Origin: Calamus simplicifolius
Lineage: Eukaryota; Streptophyta; Magnoliopsida; Arecales; Arecaceae
NCBI GenBank assembly: GCA_900491605.1
Contig: UESW01004558.1
Span: 84,801 to 148,800, forward strand
Direction of reading: 5' to 3'
Length of the DNA stretch: 64,000 nt
Part shown: positions 10,698 to 21,789 of the stretch, piece after piece
How positions within the stretch are numbered: position 1 is the first letter of the stretch
Layout of the letters: each line of letters begins with the position of its first letter
The notes under the pieces: model-generated
What the model saw: the letters and a program-made list of their open reading frames with translations, nothing else
Databases searched by the model: none
Told to the model about the DNA's origin: nothing
Made by a program: the position numbers and the translations under genes

Positions 10698-11966
10698 CTA
10701 AAGTCTTTTTGTTGAATATTCTAAAAGCTCTACTATGTAAAGAATATCCGAGAAAAATTCTTCATCAGACTTAGCGTCAAATTTATCAAGGTTTGATTTT
10801 CCATTATTTAATACAAAACATCGACATCCAAAAACATGAAAGTAACTTATATTAGGTTTTCTTCCTTTCCAAAGTTCATATGGAGTTTTTTTTAAAACAG
10901 GTCTGATTAATGCACGATTTAAAACATAACATGCAGTGCAATAGCTTCTACCCAAAAATATTTAGGAAGATTGCTTTCACACAACATGGTACGCGTCATT
11001 TCCTCTAATGTTCTATTCTTTCTTTCAACTACTCCATTTTGTTGTGGTGTTCTTGGTGCAGAAAAATTATGTTCAATTCCATTTTCATTACAAAATTCTT
11101 CAAAAGATTTATTTTCAAATTCTTTTCCATGATCACTTCGTATTGACAAAAAAAGAATTCTTTTCATTTGTAATTCTTTTAAATAATTTTTGAAATGACG
11201 GAAATGCTTCATCTTTACTAGCTAGAAACAAAACCCATGTAAAGCGAGAGAAATCATCAATAATAACGAAACCGTATCTTTTACCTCCTAGACTAGTGGT
11301 TCTTGTAGGACCGAATAAATCCATATGCAAGAGCTCCAACGGTCTAGTGGTTGAAACAAAATTCTTTGATTTAAAAGAAACTCGGGTTTGTTTTCCAAAT
11401 TGACAAGCATTGCAAATCTTATCTTTTTCAAAAACAAGTTTTGGCAAACCATGTACTAAATCCTTTTTAATTAATTTAGATAGTAAATCCATGCTTGCAT
11501 GAGCTAGCCTACGATGCCATAACCAACTATTATCAGTTTTATTATTAGTAGCAACTAGGCAATCAATATTTTGATCATGCAAATCATTTAAATTAACAAT
11601 GTATACATTACCATGCCTTTGACCAACAAATCTCATGTTTTCATTAGCAGGATTTCTAACAATGCATAAGGATGATTCAAATGTAACATTAAATCCTTTG
11701 TCACATAATTGACTAATGCTAAGTAAATTGTGTTTCAAACCTTTTACAAGCAGAATATTATCAATATAAGCATGAGGTGTGATACCTATTTTTCCAATGC
11801 CAATTATTTTTCCTTGGCCATTATCACCGAAAGTAACAACACCTCCATCTTTTGCTTCCAAAGTGATGAATTGTGATTCATCACCGGTCATGTGTCTTGA
11901 GCACCCGCTGTCCAAGTACCATTGTCTTTTAATTGCTCGGGTTGCAAGACACACCTGCATACACAA
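10698..11966 (-). pseudogene. Element A pol: protease, pre-integrase and integrase
   Basis: Reading order: WYLDSGCSRHMTGDE (retropepsin motif, Asp kept), the pre-integrase motif WLWHRRLAHASM with a CNACQFGKQ pair, then the integrase core LLHMDLFGPTRTTSLGGKRY and FVIIDDFSRFTWVLF. A frameshift near 11150-11210 moves the reading to IRSDHGKEFENKSFEEFC and APRTPQQNGVVERKNRTL, which holds the last catalytic Glu. All three D,D,E positions are visible. The C-terminal integrase part ends near 10698. Confidence 0.9.
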
Positions 11967-11968
11967 TT

Positions 11969-13521
11969 TTAATTTTTGTTCTTAGGTACCCAAGCTTTCT
12001 TGGGTCCTTTAGGGTTAGTCAAAATGGTTCCTTTTGGGATCCATATTTTCCTTATCTTTTGTGTTTGACAAATATAAGCTTTGTGTCCAATTTTTTCACA
12101 TTTAAAACAAGTAAGTTTAGTAGAATCATTAGCATGCTCATAAATATTTTTCAGAAATTTTTGTCTTTCAAAAGTATTGTATCCAAGACCAGCTCTATTG
12201 TAAATAGCTCTTTGACTATTTAAAATCATTTCTAATTTTTCTGAACTTAGACTAAATCTATCAACAATTGGTTTTAATTTATCTACTTCATTTTTCAAAT
12301 CTTGGTTTTCTTTAACAATGATTCATTATCCTTTGAAATTCTTTCTTTTTCAAGAGTAAGATTTTTTATTTCATTTTTCAATTCTTTGCTTTTTGAACTT
12401 AAATTTGCAAATCATCAATAAGTTCATAAAATGCACATTGTAATTCATCAAAGGTAAAGTCATCTAAAAAGTTAGGGCTTACCTCATCATTATCAGCCAT
12501 GAAGCAAACATTGGCAACTTCAGTTTTCTCTTCATTTTCTGAACTTGTAGCTTCACTGTCGCTCCAAGTGGCCATCATTGCCTTTTTCTTTATTCTTCTA
12601 GATGCCTTCTTTAATAGTGGACAATCTGGTCTGATGTGTCCAGGCTTCTTGCACTCATAGCATGTTGGAGGTTCACTCTTTTCCTTATCTTTGCTATGAT
12701 CTCCTTTGACAAAATGCTTTCTTTTTCCAAATCTCTTTTTCTTCATGAACTTTTTAAATTTCCTTGAAATAAGTGTCATATCATCATCTTTCTCACTCTC
12801 ACTTGTGGTTTCTTCACTCTCATCTTCTTGAGTTGCACTCTTCAATGCCATGGTCCTTCTCTTCTTTGAATCATCTTCATCAATATGTTGTCGTTGCTGA
12901 AGCTCGTGAGTCATCAAAGAACCAACCAACTCTTCAAGTGATAAATTGTTGAGATCTTTTGCTTCTTGAATTGCTGTGACTTTTGCTTCCCATGTCCTAG
13001 GTAAAGATCTTAAATTTTTCTAACAAGATCACTGTTAGCATAAGATTTTCCAAGACTCTTCAATCCATTAATAATGTCAGTAAATCTTGTAAACATATCA
13101 GTAATATTTCAGCAGGATCCATCTTAAATAATTCATACTTATGAACAAGCATATTTATTTTGGATTCCTTGACTTGATTTGTACCCTCATGGGTGACTTC
13201 AAGTCTATCCCATATTTCTTTAGCAGACATATAAGTAGATATGCGATTAAATTCATTTGCATCAAGAGAAATAAAGAACATTTATAGCCTTAGCATTTAA
13301 TTGAGCTAATTTCTTGTCTTGCTCATCCCATTCAAATTTGCAATATTAACATTTTCAATCATAATAATGGGTGTGTGAGGTCCATTAATTATGATTCCCC
13401 ATAAATGATAATCTAGTGCTTGAATGAAGATTTTCATTCGTGCTTTCCAATATGTGTAGTTTGTTCCATTGAACAAAGGTGGTCTATTAGTTGATTGTCT
13501 CTCAATCAACATGGAATTCAT
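11969..13521 (-). pseudogene. Element A gag
   Basis: The start region (from 13521) reads RPPLFNGTNYTYWKARMKIF, the usual copia gag N-terminus. The middle (13060-13281) has YMSAKEIWDRLEVTHEGT. A CCHC zinc knuckle CYECKKPGHIRPDC lies in 12399-12929 together with the lineage motif ATWSDSE. A second knuckle CFKCEKIGHKAYIC lies at 11969-12298, after a coiled-coil-like Lys/Glu/Leu stretch. At least four frame changes separate these blocks. Gag would form the virus-like particle. Confidence 0.85.
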
Positions 13522-13582
13522 TGGTATTATTATTGATCTTTAGCTCCAAGCTAATCAAAGCTATAGAAATCAAGAGCACGCT

Positions 13583-13785
13583 GCTCTGATACCACTTGTT
13601 ACTCGGTCATGGGTACCTCCCATGTCACCTAACAAATGTACCAGACTAGCCGGCTACCGTCTCGACCGGTACACCAACACCAATGGGCGGAGAGTCTGGC
13701 TTCGGTGACACGGTCACCAGCGAGAGTTCCCATTGATGCTCTGCTTGCATTTAACCCGTGCAGGTCAACTAGCTCTGATACCACT
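13583..13785 (-). other. Element A primer binding site, present twice
   Basis: The complement of TGGTATCAGAGC (initiator Met tRNA type) occurs at 13772-13783, two bases from the LTR, and again at 13583-13594. Each copy is followed by the same CTTGTT. The 189 bases between are GC-rich, unlike the rest of the element, and include the short palindrome GGTGAC-ACG-GTCACC (about 13704-13718). The outer copy is in the normal place; the inner one looks like an older leader start or a product of template switching. Confidence 0.75.
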
Positions 13786-15846
13786 TGTTGCCCAGATGTA
13801 GTAACCCAAGAGGGGGTGAATTGGGTTATTTAAAAAAATTAATAGCTATGCAGATATGTACTTTTAATCCTAATTTTGATTTGCAGCGGTGAAGTGGGGT
13901 GCATAGAGTAATAACAACATAAAAGCAAACAACCACAAACACATAGAAGTTTATAGTGGTTCGGTGTCAAACTCAGCACCTACATCCACTCCCCAACACC
14001 TTTGGGAATTCCACAAATCATATCACAATGATTACAACCTCTAGCCGAACCAGGCTAGCCCTCTTGTTTATACGGCACAAGGCAGCCAAAAACCCCTAGC
14101 CAAACCTAGGCTAGTCCTCTTGTTTCACGGCACAAAGAAGCCAAAAACCCCTAGCCAAACCTAGGCTAGTCCTCTTGTTTCAATGGCACAAGGAAGCCAA
14201 CAACAAACCAGGGTTCACTAACCCTTTTACAAGATAATCAGAGTATGTAAAGGAGAAGCTCCTATAATGAGTAAATATTCGGAAAATACTTTACAACTTT
14301 TAAAGCAATAAACTCAGCAATAAATGAACTAGGTTGAAGCAGCTGAAGTCTTGAATGCTTGAAAAGCTTCAATGATTCGGACGACCTTTCGAAGCAAGGA
14401 ATGAACTTGAATGTCCAGCAACCACTCAACAAATATGCAATAAAGGCTCTTTTCTTGGATTTTTCTCTCTTTAAAATTTCTTTTTCAAAAATCGTCTAGG
14501 TGTGCTTCTAATCCCAGCTATTTATATCCATCTAACAGGAAGATATCCGTTAGATACATAAGAAATAAATGGAAATAATAACGGGAAGAAAATATAACCG
14601 TTAAACATGTTTCCCTTAAGCATTGAATGCAGATCTCCATTTGAGGAAGGATGAGCACTGTAAAAATTCAAAAATCAAAAGTTAAATATAGCTTGAAATA
14701 GCAATAGAGAGAGAGAGAGAGAAAGAGCACTCTTAAAAGCTTAGGTGGCGGTGGACTGAAAAATGGCTCCAGGTAGCTGAGGATATGAATGCCATCATCC
14801 AAGAATGAGGCAAGAAACCTCAGCTGGCTAATCAGTTAGCTAACAAGAGAGGTCACAATAAAAGAATCGTCCTGAGGCAGCACATCAGTTAGCTTGGCAG
14901 CTAACTAAGCGAAAGTCAGTTAGCTCTTTAGCTAACTAACAGAGAAAAAGTAACGGCAGAGAGAAAAAATTCATGCTATCATAGTTAGCTCTCCAGCTAA
15001 CTTAATTTGAAATCCACTCGGCTGCAGGAGAAGAACAAGACAGCTAGTTAGCTGAATAGCTAACTAAAGAATGGCCAGTTAGCTCACGAGCTAACTAGAA
15101 GCAAAAGCAATATATTGTCCGTCCAGCTTAGTTAGCTCTCCAGCTAACTTAGCAAAAAGGCAGCCATCTGTTCTGATATAGTAGTTAACTCTCCATCTAA
15201 CTAACCAACAATCAGCTAGCTCTTTGGTTAACTGAATTTTGAATCCCCACGGCTGAGACGTTCCCTGTGAAAATCAGTTAGCTGAGTAGTTAGCTCCAGG
15301 ATGAAATAGTTAGCTAAGCATTTAACTAAAAGAAACGTCAGCTGGCTAGAAGGTGTTTCAGTTAGCTTACAAGACATCCAGCCAGCTAGCTAAAATTGGA
15401 GGGTGTTCGGCCAATGCACTGTGACGAGCAAATCAGTTAGCTAAAGGAATTCCAGCTAGCTAATAAGCTAGCTCACCAGTTGACTAAAAGAAAAGGACGT
15501 TCGGCCAGGCACCTGAGGCAAGTTTCTTAGTTAGCTGAAAGGGCTCCAGCTAGCTAATAAACTAACTCACCAGCTAGCTAAAAAAGGAGGACGTTCGGCC
15601 ATCTAACTGAGACGAGCATTTTAGTTAGCTGAGGGGCATGCCAGCTAGCTAATTGAAAGAACAAGCTAGCTAACCAGTTAACTTCAAGCAAAAATAAAAA
15701 TATCTAAAGCAAGGTAAAATAAAGTACTTTCTTACCAGTCAATTTTGCATGAAGATACTTACTTGCAAGGCGACCGAACTTCTCTGTATCAATCTTAGAA
15801 TTGCTTAATTTGTTTTGTAATCATCAAAATCAATCTGGGGTCAACA
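13786..15846 (-). repeat. Element A 5' LTR
   Basis: This LTR of 2061 bp runs from TGTTGCCC to GGTCAACA. In minus sense it is the promoter LTR. Its right edge abuts the dehydrogenase fragment at 15847. Confidence 0.9.
14819..15690. repeat. AGTTAGCT dyad array in element A LTR (right copy)
   Basis: This is the same array as at 5405-6280. Exact AGTTAGCT-N4-AGCTAACT dyads have spacers TGGC, CTTT, CTCC, GAAT, CACG and CTCC. The second one is TCTTTTG-disrupted in the left LTR, so the arms have been mutated in one copy only. Confidence 0.85.
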
Positions 15847-15879
15847 GATGCCATGTACGCTGCCAGTCCGGATTCACCC
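15847..15879 (-). pseudogene. Short-chain dehydrogenase fragment, part before the YxxxK lysine
   Basis: The minus strand reads GESGLAAYMAS directly up to the edge of element A. The frame continues at 4455 with KHGVLGLV, so the copia element sits between Ser and Lys of the catalytic YMASK motif. One base of the split codon is missing and no duplicated target is present. To the right the sequence passes into subterminal repeats of the inner CACTA-like element. Confidence 0.7.
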
Positions 15880-16169
15880 ATTGGCAAATTTGTTATTTTT
15901 AAAAAAAATGTTTTCGATGCTTTAAAACATTGACAAATTTATTATTTTTTTAAAAAAAATTACTGATGCTTTAAAGCATCGACAAGATCAAGATTTGTTG
16001 ACACTTAAAAGCGTCGGGACTTTCCGACGCTTTTTAAAAGCATCGGGAATTTTGTCTCCACTCCCACTTTCCCGACGCTTGTAAAAGCATTGGGATAATA
16101 TTTTTCAATGCTTTTAAGCATCGGCAAATGATATTTTTAGCATCGGGATAGCAGAAATTTGTTATAGTG
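15880..16169. repeat. Right subterminal repeats of the inner CACTA-like element
   Basis: Repeats GATGCTTTAAAGCATCG, CCCGACGCTT and AGCATCGGGA fill this stretch up to the terminal TAGTG at 16169. They mirror 3068-3360. Confidence 0.7.
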
Positions 16170-18010
16170 GATTTGTTCCTTCATCTGATGTAGACGCTCT
16201 GTTTGCGCATTCAACTTAGTAATCTTTCTATCCATCTCTGTTTACTTCTCTGCGAGCTTCTATTGCACAAGTTCCTTAACTTGAACTATAACCTTTGGTG
16301 AATATGAGGTCCTACTACTCTGAAATGGAGTAGGATTTAAAGATACTACCCGTAGCCAAGACCATATATACACCTCTTCTTCTCTCCACTTGCAATCTCA
16401 AAGTAAAGAGCATCAATGTTAATTGGTAGAGGTTCTGAAAGTAATGTGCACAAAATGTCATGTATATACAAAAGGTTGAAAGTAATGTGCACAAAATGAT
16501 GAAGTTTCTTCAACCAAGTATGCATTACAAATTGAACCTTCAACTTTAGCTTTATTGCTAACATTATTTTTTAACTTTCAAAGGTACCTACAAATAAGAA
16601 ATGATTTTAACTATCACATTATACTTAAGTTAATAATATGTAAAAAGAACTTAGTTTTTCAACTTACCACTCAAATGGATATATCCATCTGTATTGCACT
16701 GGACCAGCAATTCTTGCTTCATAAGCTAAATGAACTGGAAGATATTTCATGGAGTCAAAAAAAACTTGGTAAGAATATGCGCTCTAGCTTACATAGCACA
16801 ATAGAAATCTCCTCCTCTAAACATTTCATGGCATCTCTTGTTATGACTCTAGCAGTTAAATCTTTAAAAAAAATGCTCAACTCTATCAAAGCTTGCCATA
16901 CATTTGCAGGCAATAACTCATGAAATGCAATAGGAAGTAGCCTCTGCATAAAAATATGACAATCGTGACTTTTTAATCCATACAGTTTATTCCCACTCAA
17001 ATCAACACATCTTGCTAAGTTAAAAATATAACCATCTAAAAATTTTAATTTCTTAATCCACTTGTAGAGCTGTTCTTTCCCATCCTTCCAATGTGTAACA
17101 AGTCTTAGGATATTTATTTGTATTTTCGTCCTGATGTAATTCTGGACGATTGCAAAATTCCTTCAGATCTTCCTTAGACTTAGCAGTATACTGGTTTTTC
17201 CTTTAACATTCATCACCGTATTAAAAATATTATAAAAATTTCTCAATGTGCATAACATCTAGATTGTGCCAAATGAGATTGAGTTTTCAATAAGGTAAAT
17301 TCCAAAAGATACTTGTTTCTTCCAACCACATCCTCATACTCTTTGAATTGTATGGTTTATCTTTTCTCCACCAGGTTTTGTCACTTTCTTAAACCCAAAG
17401 TAATCAATTTCATTGATCAATTTCATACTTGACCTTATAAGTGGTGCACTTTTTTGAACTGATTGTCCCTTCCTAAACCATTTTTTATTCCTTTTCCATG
17501 AATGATCATCTAGCAAGAACTTGCGATGATTGTCAAACCATAATGTTTTTCCTCCTTTAGTAAGAGTAAAAGCATAAGAATCTTTCATGCAATAAGGACA
17601 AGCAAGCTTTCCTACAATACCCTAACCAAACAACATCGAATAAGTAGGAAAATCACTTATTATCCACATCAAAGCAGCATGCAACTGAAAATTCCTCTTC
17701 ATGAAAACATCATATGTTTCTATACCTACCAACATCACATAATTCTTTCAACTCAACAATCAATGGTTGCAAAAAACATCCAACTTGAACTTAGGATTGT
17801 TCGGCCTAAAAATGATGGCAGTCAAAAACATATACTCTTCCTTCATGCACATCCAAGGTGGCAAATTGTATAGAGTTAGTATTATAGGCTAAGATGAATA
17901 CTGTTGACATATTTGCCCATATGGTTGGAACCCATCAGTGCATAAACCTAACCTCATATTCTGACTTTCATATGTAAAAGATGAATGTGTCTAATTAAAA
18001 TGCTTCCAAG
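16170..18010 (-). pseudogene. Outer CACTA TNP2-type transposase, broken
   Basis: In minus-strand order: around 17580-17960 a decayed TNP2 core ending in a cysteine pair before MKDSYAFTLTKGGKTLWF and DNHRKFLLDDHSWKRNK (17334-17588); then LYGLKSHDCHIFMQRLLPIA and ALIELSIFFKDL (16755-17000) followed by the DUF4218-type block ending CKLERIFLPSFF; then a degenerate HLAYEA and GPVQYRWIYPFE region; then KVEGSICNAYLVEE; and finally a polar coiled-coil-like stretch to QTERLHQMKEQI at 16170. The family is the TNPD/TNP2 transposase that cuts CACTA elements. Stops and frameshifts are frequent. The frame is cut at 16169 by the inner element, its tail lying at 2999-3067. Confidence 0.8.
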
Positions 18011-18039
18011 CAGGAGAGTTTTAATTTTTTTTAAAAAAA

Positions 18040-18470
18040 TTATGACAGAAGAACCAATCCGTCACTAAATTTATACTCTATTTTTTTAAAAAAAAATTAT
18101 GATGAAATAATTCATCCATCACTAAATTAGTATCGATTAATAATCCATCACTAAATTAGTAACGGACAAGATCATTCATCACTAATTTAGTGACGAATTG
18201 GTATTTCGTCACTAAATTTATTCTATATTTTTTAAAAAAAATTTATGATAGAAGAACCAATCCGTCACCAAATTAGTGACAGATTCCTTTGTTCATCACT
18301 AAATTACTAAATTAGTGATGGATAAGTTTTTCGTCACTAATTTAGTGACGAATAAGTTTTTCCGTCACTAATTTTAATTTCAATCACCATTTCATTACTA
18401 AACCGTCACAATATAGTGACAAAAATTTTCATCACTAATTTTGTTACTATTTTGTTGTTTTCTTATAGTG
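18040..18470. repeat. Right terminal and subterminal repeats of the outer CACTA
   Basis: Words such as CCGTCACTAAATTAGTGACGGA recur in both orientations and end in the 14-nt inverted repeat at 18457-18470. Confidence 0.75.
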
Positions 18471-19204
18471 TGTATGAAGTGTAATTTAAATACATAATCA
18501 CTTTTTTATTTTAAATCAAAGATTTTTGGAGATGTTGAAGGTGCTTATATATTTCAATAATATTATCTTCTATTAATGATACTAAATATTCCCTACCATA
18601 GTTATGATTGACCATCATCCATTTTCGTGAATATTCAACTATCTCATATGATACCACATGAGGCAAAAAACAAGACATAATGTATCAAGAAGAGCGAACA
18701 TATGCTTTGTATTCTCAAAGAAATTTTCTAAATCCTTTTCCAGGCAACCTTGAGATGACATCTACCTTTCCAAATCATATCCTCAAAATCTTGGTGTGCT
18801 ATCTAACTATCCCTCATAATCTCTATAAATCATTTTTAAGTATCGTTTACCTTTCTAAATCATCCCCCAATAATCATAATCTTAGGGTGACATCTACTTA
18901 TTCAAGTTTCACTCCAAGCAAACTTAGGATGTCTTCTTCATTTCAAAACTTGACATTCAAAATTTCGGTGTGCCCATTCTAAATTTAATCACCAACATTA
19001 GCAAAACTTCTTCTAATCCATTTGTGACCTTTATTTTACAAAATCTTAACTTATTCAATGCATATTCATTTTGCCTCTACAATTAATAAACAATATTCAT
19101 TCAAGACTTTACAAACTCTTGTCTCAGCCTCCTAGATACATCATCTCTCTCATTTGCTTTAAATCAAAATGCTTTAAACAATTTCCCATAGAATCCTCTA
19201 TGTC
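18471..19204. other. Degenerate AT-rich DNA, no gene seen
   Basis: Two loosely related blocks share CTTGAGATGACATCTAC/CTTAGGGTGACATCTAC-like phrases (about 18748 and 18880), hinting at an old repeat. No protein is recognised. Confidence 0.4.
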
Positions 19205-19630
19205 AAAATAGTATGGTGATTATACTAGCATCAAGGAGTCTATGGAGGAGAGGCTAAGAAAACTGAAACGCAAGAAGAGATAAAATAAGAATATTTTCAT
19301 TAGGAGTCTATGCATCTATTGGAAATGTCATTACTTCCTAAATTTAAGATGCATGAGATGGATAAATACAATGGCATAAGTTATCTCATTAGCTATTTGA
19401 AAATGTATTGGAGTGCCATGCTAAGCTAAATAATGATGATCACATCCTCATCATGATGTTCAAGCATGCATAGAAAGATGTATTAAAAGCATGGATTACT
19501 TCTCTTTGTCATTCCAAAATTAAAATTTTTAATATGCACCTAAGAGAATGCATCACATAAGTGAGCTAAGATAGAGGCACTTGCATAAAAAGCTAATGAA
19601 TCATATATTACATATTTGGTAAAGTGGAGT
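19205..19630 (+). pseudogene. Relic of a Ty3/gypsy-like gag
   Basis: Near 19332 the + strand reads LPKFKMHEMDKYNGISYL followed by SYLKMYWSAM, the kind of sequence found near the start of plant Ty3-type gag (PKFxxxDxxxDP.xHLxxY). Before it lies EERLRKLKRKK. Stops occur every few codons afterwards. The relic runs into duplication copy 1 without a visible break. Confidence 0.5.
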
Positions 19631-20553
19631 CTCATAGTATAAGGTAAAGTATACCATAGAGGATTCAAGTAGCATGATCATATAAAACATAATCTCCTAC
19701 ATATCTTCATTCTTGTCAATACATGCCAAAGATAACTGTTGGCCTAGATGGCAACCTAAGAGGGGGGGATGAATTGGGTTCTTAAAAAATTTAACCTTTT
19801 AAAATGATTGGCTTTGGAATACACAAGATTAAGTGCAGGATAAATATTAACCACAAACAAAGAGATAGAGAGAGAGAATCAAAACATGGCAAACACAAGG
19901 ATTTTATAGTGGTTCGGTGTATCCAACACCTACGTCCACTCCCAAGTACCACTTGGGTCCACACTATAATCTACTAGATTACAGCCGAGTTATTTTACAA
20001 GCTCACAACTCAAAACTTGTTGTTTCCCAGGGATCACAACGAACCCAGCTGGTTTTTCGGGCTCACCAGCACAAAACCCAAAACCCAAGCTAATCTAGCT
20101 TGACCCGAGGTATACTACCTCCACTAATTCAATCCCCCTGATTGAACTAGCAAAAATAAATGAGAATAAGTTTACAATAACAAACAGCTCCTTAAATGAG
20201 CAAATATTCAATATAAATAAACAAGGTTAGAAAAGCCTGTTTGAAGCAGAGTTGATTTGAGCTTTTCTTCTTTTCTCTTCTCCTTTGAGATGTTGAATCA
20301 GGCCTCAGCTCGGATTCTTCACAAAGATTGCAGATGAGAAGTTGGGAAAAATAGGGCTTTTGGCTCTCTTTTTCTTCTTTTGGAAAATCCGATTTTGAAC
20401 TTGAATGCCTTGGATTTCTCTTTGAGCTTTTGGAGTTGATGGATTTGAACTTTGACTCTTTCCTCTTGATTTCTTGCTCAAGACTTCTCGGATTTTTCAA
20501 TTTGTTTTCTCTCTATTTTTCGTCTCTTCATTTTTTCAAACGGACGGACTCCC

Positions 20554-20562
20554 CTTTTATAG
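20554..20562 (-). promoter_or_regulatory. Probable TATA box in the element B LTR
   Basis: Minus-strand CTATAAAAGGGG lies 140 bp downstream (minus sense) of the dyad array. The copy in the 5' LTR is at 29404-29412. Confidence 0.6.
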
Positions 20563-20703
20563 ATTCTCTTTAATCCATGATTAGGTAAAAAACTAGCCAT
20601 TATTTGTCCTTGGATTCCTCCTACACACAAGAAAAGTAGCCGTTAGAGATTAGGTGAGAAAATGTTACCGTTGGAGGCCGTTCTGACACTTTAAAAATCC
20701 GTT

Positions 20704-21050
20704 CCTGACAGGTTGGAGTCGGCTCCAACTTTTCAGGTGTCGGCTCCAAGTCGAGTATCCAAAAATAGAAAGTAAAAGTTCGTTGAGGAGTCGGCTCTGA
20801 AAAAGGTAAGTGTCGGCTCGTCGCATTCAGGAGTCGGCTCCGAAAAACTGTAAGTGTCGGCTCCATAGTAGTCCAAAAACATGCTTTCTATTCTCGTATT
20901 GGAGTCGGCTCTAGAGACTGTAAGTGTCAGCTCCTGAAATCTAGGTGTCGGCTCCGAAACTCTGAGTGTCGACTCCTGACCATGCCAAAAATCAGGAAAG
21001 CATCTGATCCGCCATGGGGTCGGCTCCAGACCTTCTAGGTGTCGACTCCA
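20704..21050. repeat. GTCGGCTCC dyad array in element B LTR (left copy)
   Basis: About thirteen copies of GGAGTCGGCTCC or AGTGTCGGCTCC, some as GTCGACTCC, are spaced 15-60 bp apart. The 12-mer GGAGTCGGCTCC is itself nearly palindromic (ten of twelve bases). The right LTR copy is at 29565-29900. Confidence 0.85.
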
Positions 21051-21203
21051 GGCTCTGAATTTTGGCAATTGATTCAAAAACGTATTTCTTTATCTTTTTG
21101 ATTGATCAAATATTTTTAAGCCCTGAAACACTTGTTAAATTAGTAATAAAAAAATATACTCATATCTTTTTATTAATCATCAAAATCAATAATTGGGTCA
21201 ACA

Positions 21204-21215
21204 ATCTCCCTTTTT
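21204..21215 (-). other. Element B polypurine tract
   Basis: Minus-strand AAAAAGGGAGAT abuts the 3' LTR. Confidence 0.8.
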
Positions 21216-21780
21216 GATGATTATAAAAACATTGAGTATATGCATGAGTAAACAATAGGATTCTCATCCAATTTCTCAAATGTTTGTCCCTCATAGGTAA
21301 GCTCCCCCTGAATGAGGTAGCTCCCCCTATGATGTTCAATTTAACAATTGTTCTTCCTTTTAACAGAAAATTTTAATGGTTGATACCAAATTTAATTGCC
21401 TCTCCTTATGTGCAGTTAATTAGATACCAATAAATTAAGCTTAATTGAGCTTACTTGATCCAATGCATATACAAAAGCTAAATATACATTCAATGCATAT
21501 ATGATTAGGAAATGCTTACATCTCCCCCTTTTTTGTAATCAACAAAAAGATCAAGAAGGGTTAAGTAAAATGACAAAATTGATAGATTTTTCAAGGATCA
21601 AAAGATATTCATTAAGTATAAGATAAGTTCATTACATCAAAAGTCAAATATTACAACATGAAACTCTACTATATCAAACATCAAGCTATACATCATTACA
21701 TTAAAGCTTCAAGATAAATCAACATCAAACTAGACTAATTATCAAAGACACTTCATTACAAGATAATCAAAAATGAGTTC
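21216..21780. other. Element B non-coding stretch between ORF3 and the polypurine tract
   Basis: AT-rich with repeated CTCCCCCT words (near 21304, 21320 and 21523), like the same place in element A. No gene is seen. Confidence 0.5.
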
Positions 21781-21789
21781 TAAGAAGTC

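Larger units (their letters stand above)
4456..15846 (-). mobile_element. Element A: SIRE/Maximus-type Ty1/copia retrotransposon
   Basis: The element has two long LTRs (4456-6430 and 13786-15846), both TGTTG...TCAACA. A primer binding site complementary to initiator Met tRNA adjoins the right LTR and a polypurine tract adjoins the left one, so it reads on the minus strand. Order in that sense: gag, protease, integrase, reverse transcriptase, RNase H, then an extra ORF3 before the 3' LTR. This order, the large LTRs, the CCHC gag with an ATWSDSE motif and ORF3 fit the SIRE/Maximus lineage. Many frameshifts make it non-autonomous now. The flanks TGCTT and GATGC do not match, so there is no target-site duplication. 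Confidence 0.9.
3068..16169. mobile_element. Inner non-autonomous CACTA-like element with captured host genes
   Basis: The left end is CACTACAAAAAAGG at 3068. The right end, read inward from 16169 on the other strand, is CACTATAACAAATT; ten of the first twelve bases match. Both ends are followed by subterminal repeats of the form GATGCTTTAAAGCATCG, unlike those of the outer element, so this is a different family. Between the ends lie no transposase but parts of two host genes (BSK, + strand; dehydrogenase, minus strand). Without copia element A the unit would be about 1.7 kb. It interrupts the transposase frame of the outer element. Flanking trinucleotides TCT and GAT do not match, so a duplication cannot be shown. 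Confidence 0.7.
2205..18470 (-). mobile_element. Outer CACTA (En/Spm) DNA transposon, degenerate and split
   Basis: The ends are inverted repeats of 14 nt: CACTACAAGAAAAC at 2205-2218 and the complement of CACTATAAGAAAAC at 18457-18470 (one mismatch). Both ends are followed inward by dense copies of a TAGTGACGGA-like subterminal motif, as expected for CACTA elements, where transposase binds such repeats. The interior on the minus strand encodes a TNP2-type transposase (16170-18010) whose C-terminal tail lies at 2999-3067, on the far side of an inserted second element. The flanking trinucleotides (CAT and TGT) do not match, so no target-site duplication is visible; age or end exchange could explain this. 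Confidence 0.8.
19737..21203 (-). repeat. Element B 3' LTR
   Basis: The LTR is 1467 bp. It holds the GTGTCGGCTCC array at 20704-21050 and a TATA box at 20554-20562 (minus). Confidence 0.95.

Noticed and set aside
14819..15690. Regularly repeated short palindromes that look CRISPR-like
   Set aside because: They lie in the U3 of a plant LTR, the spacers are 4 bp, the spacing is irregular, and the same array recurs in the other LTR.
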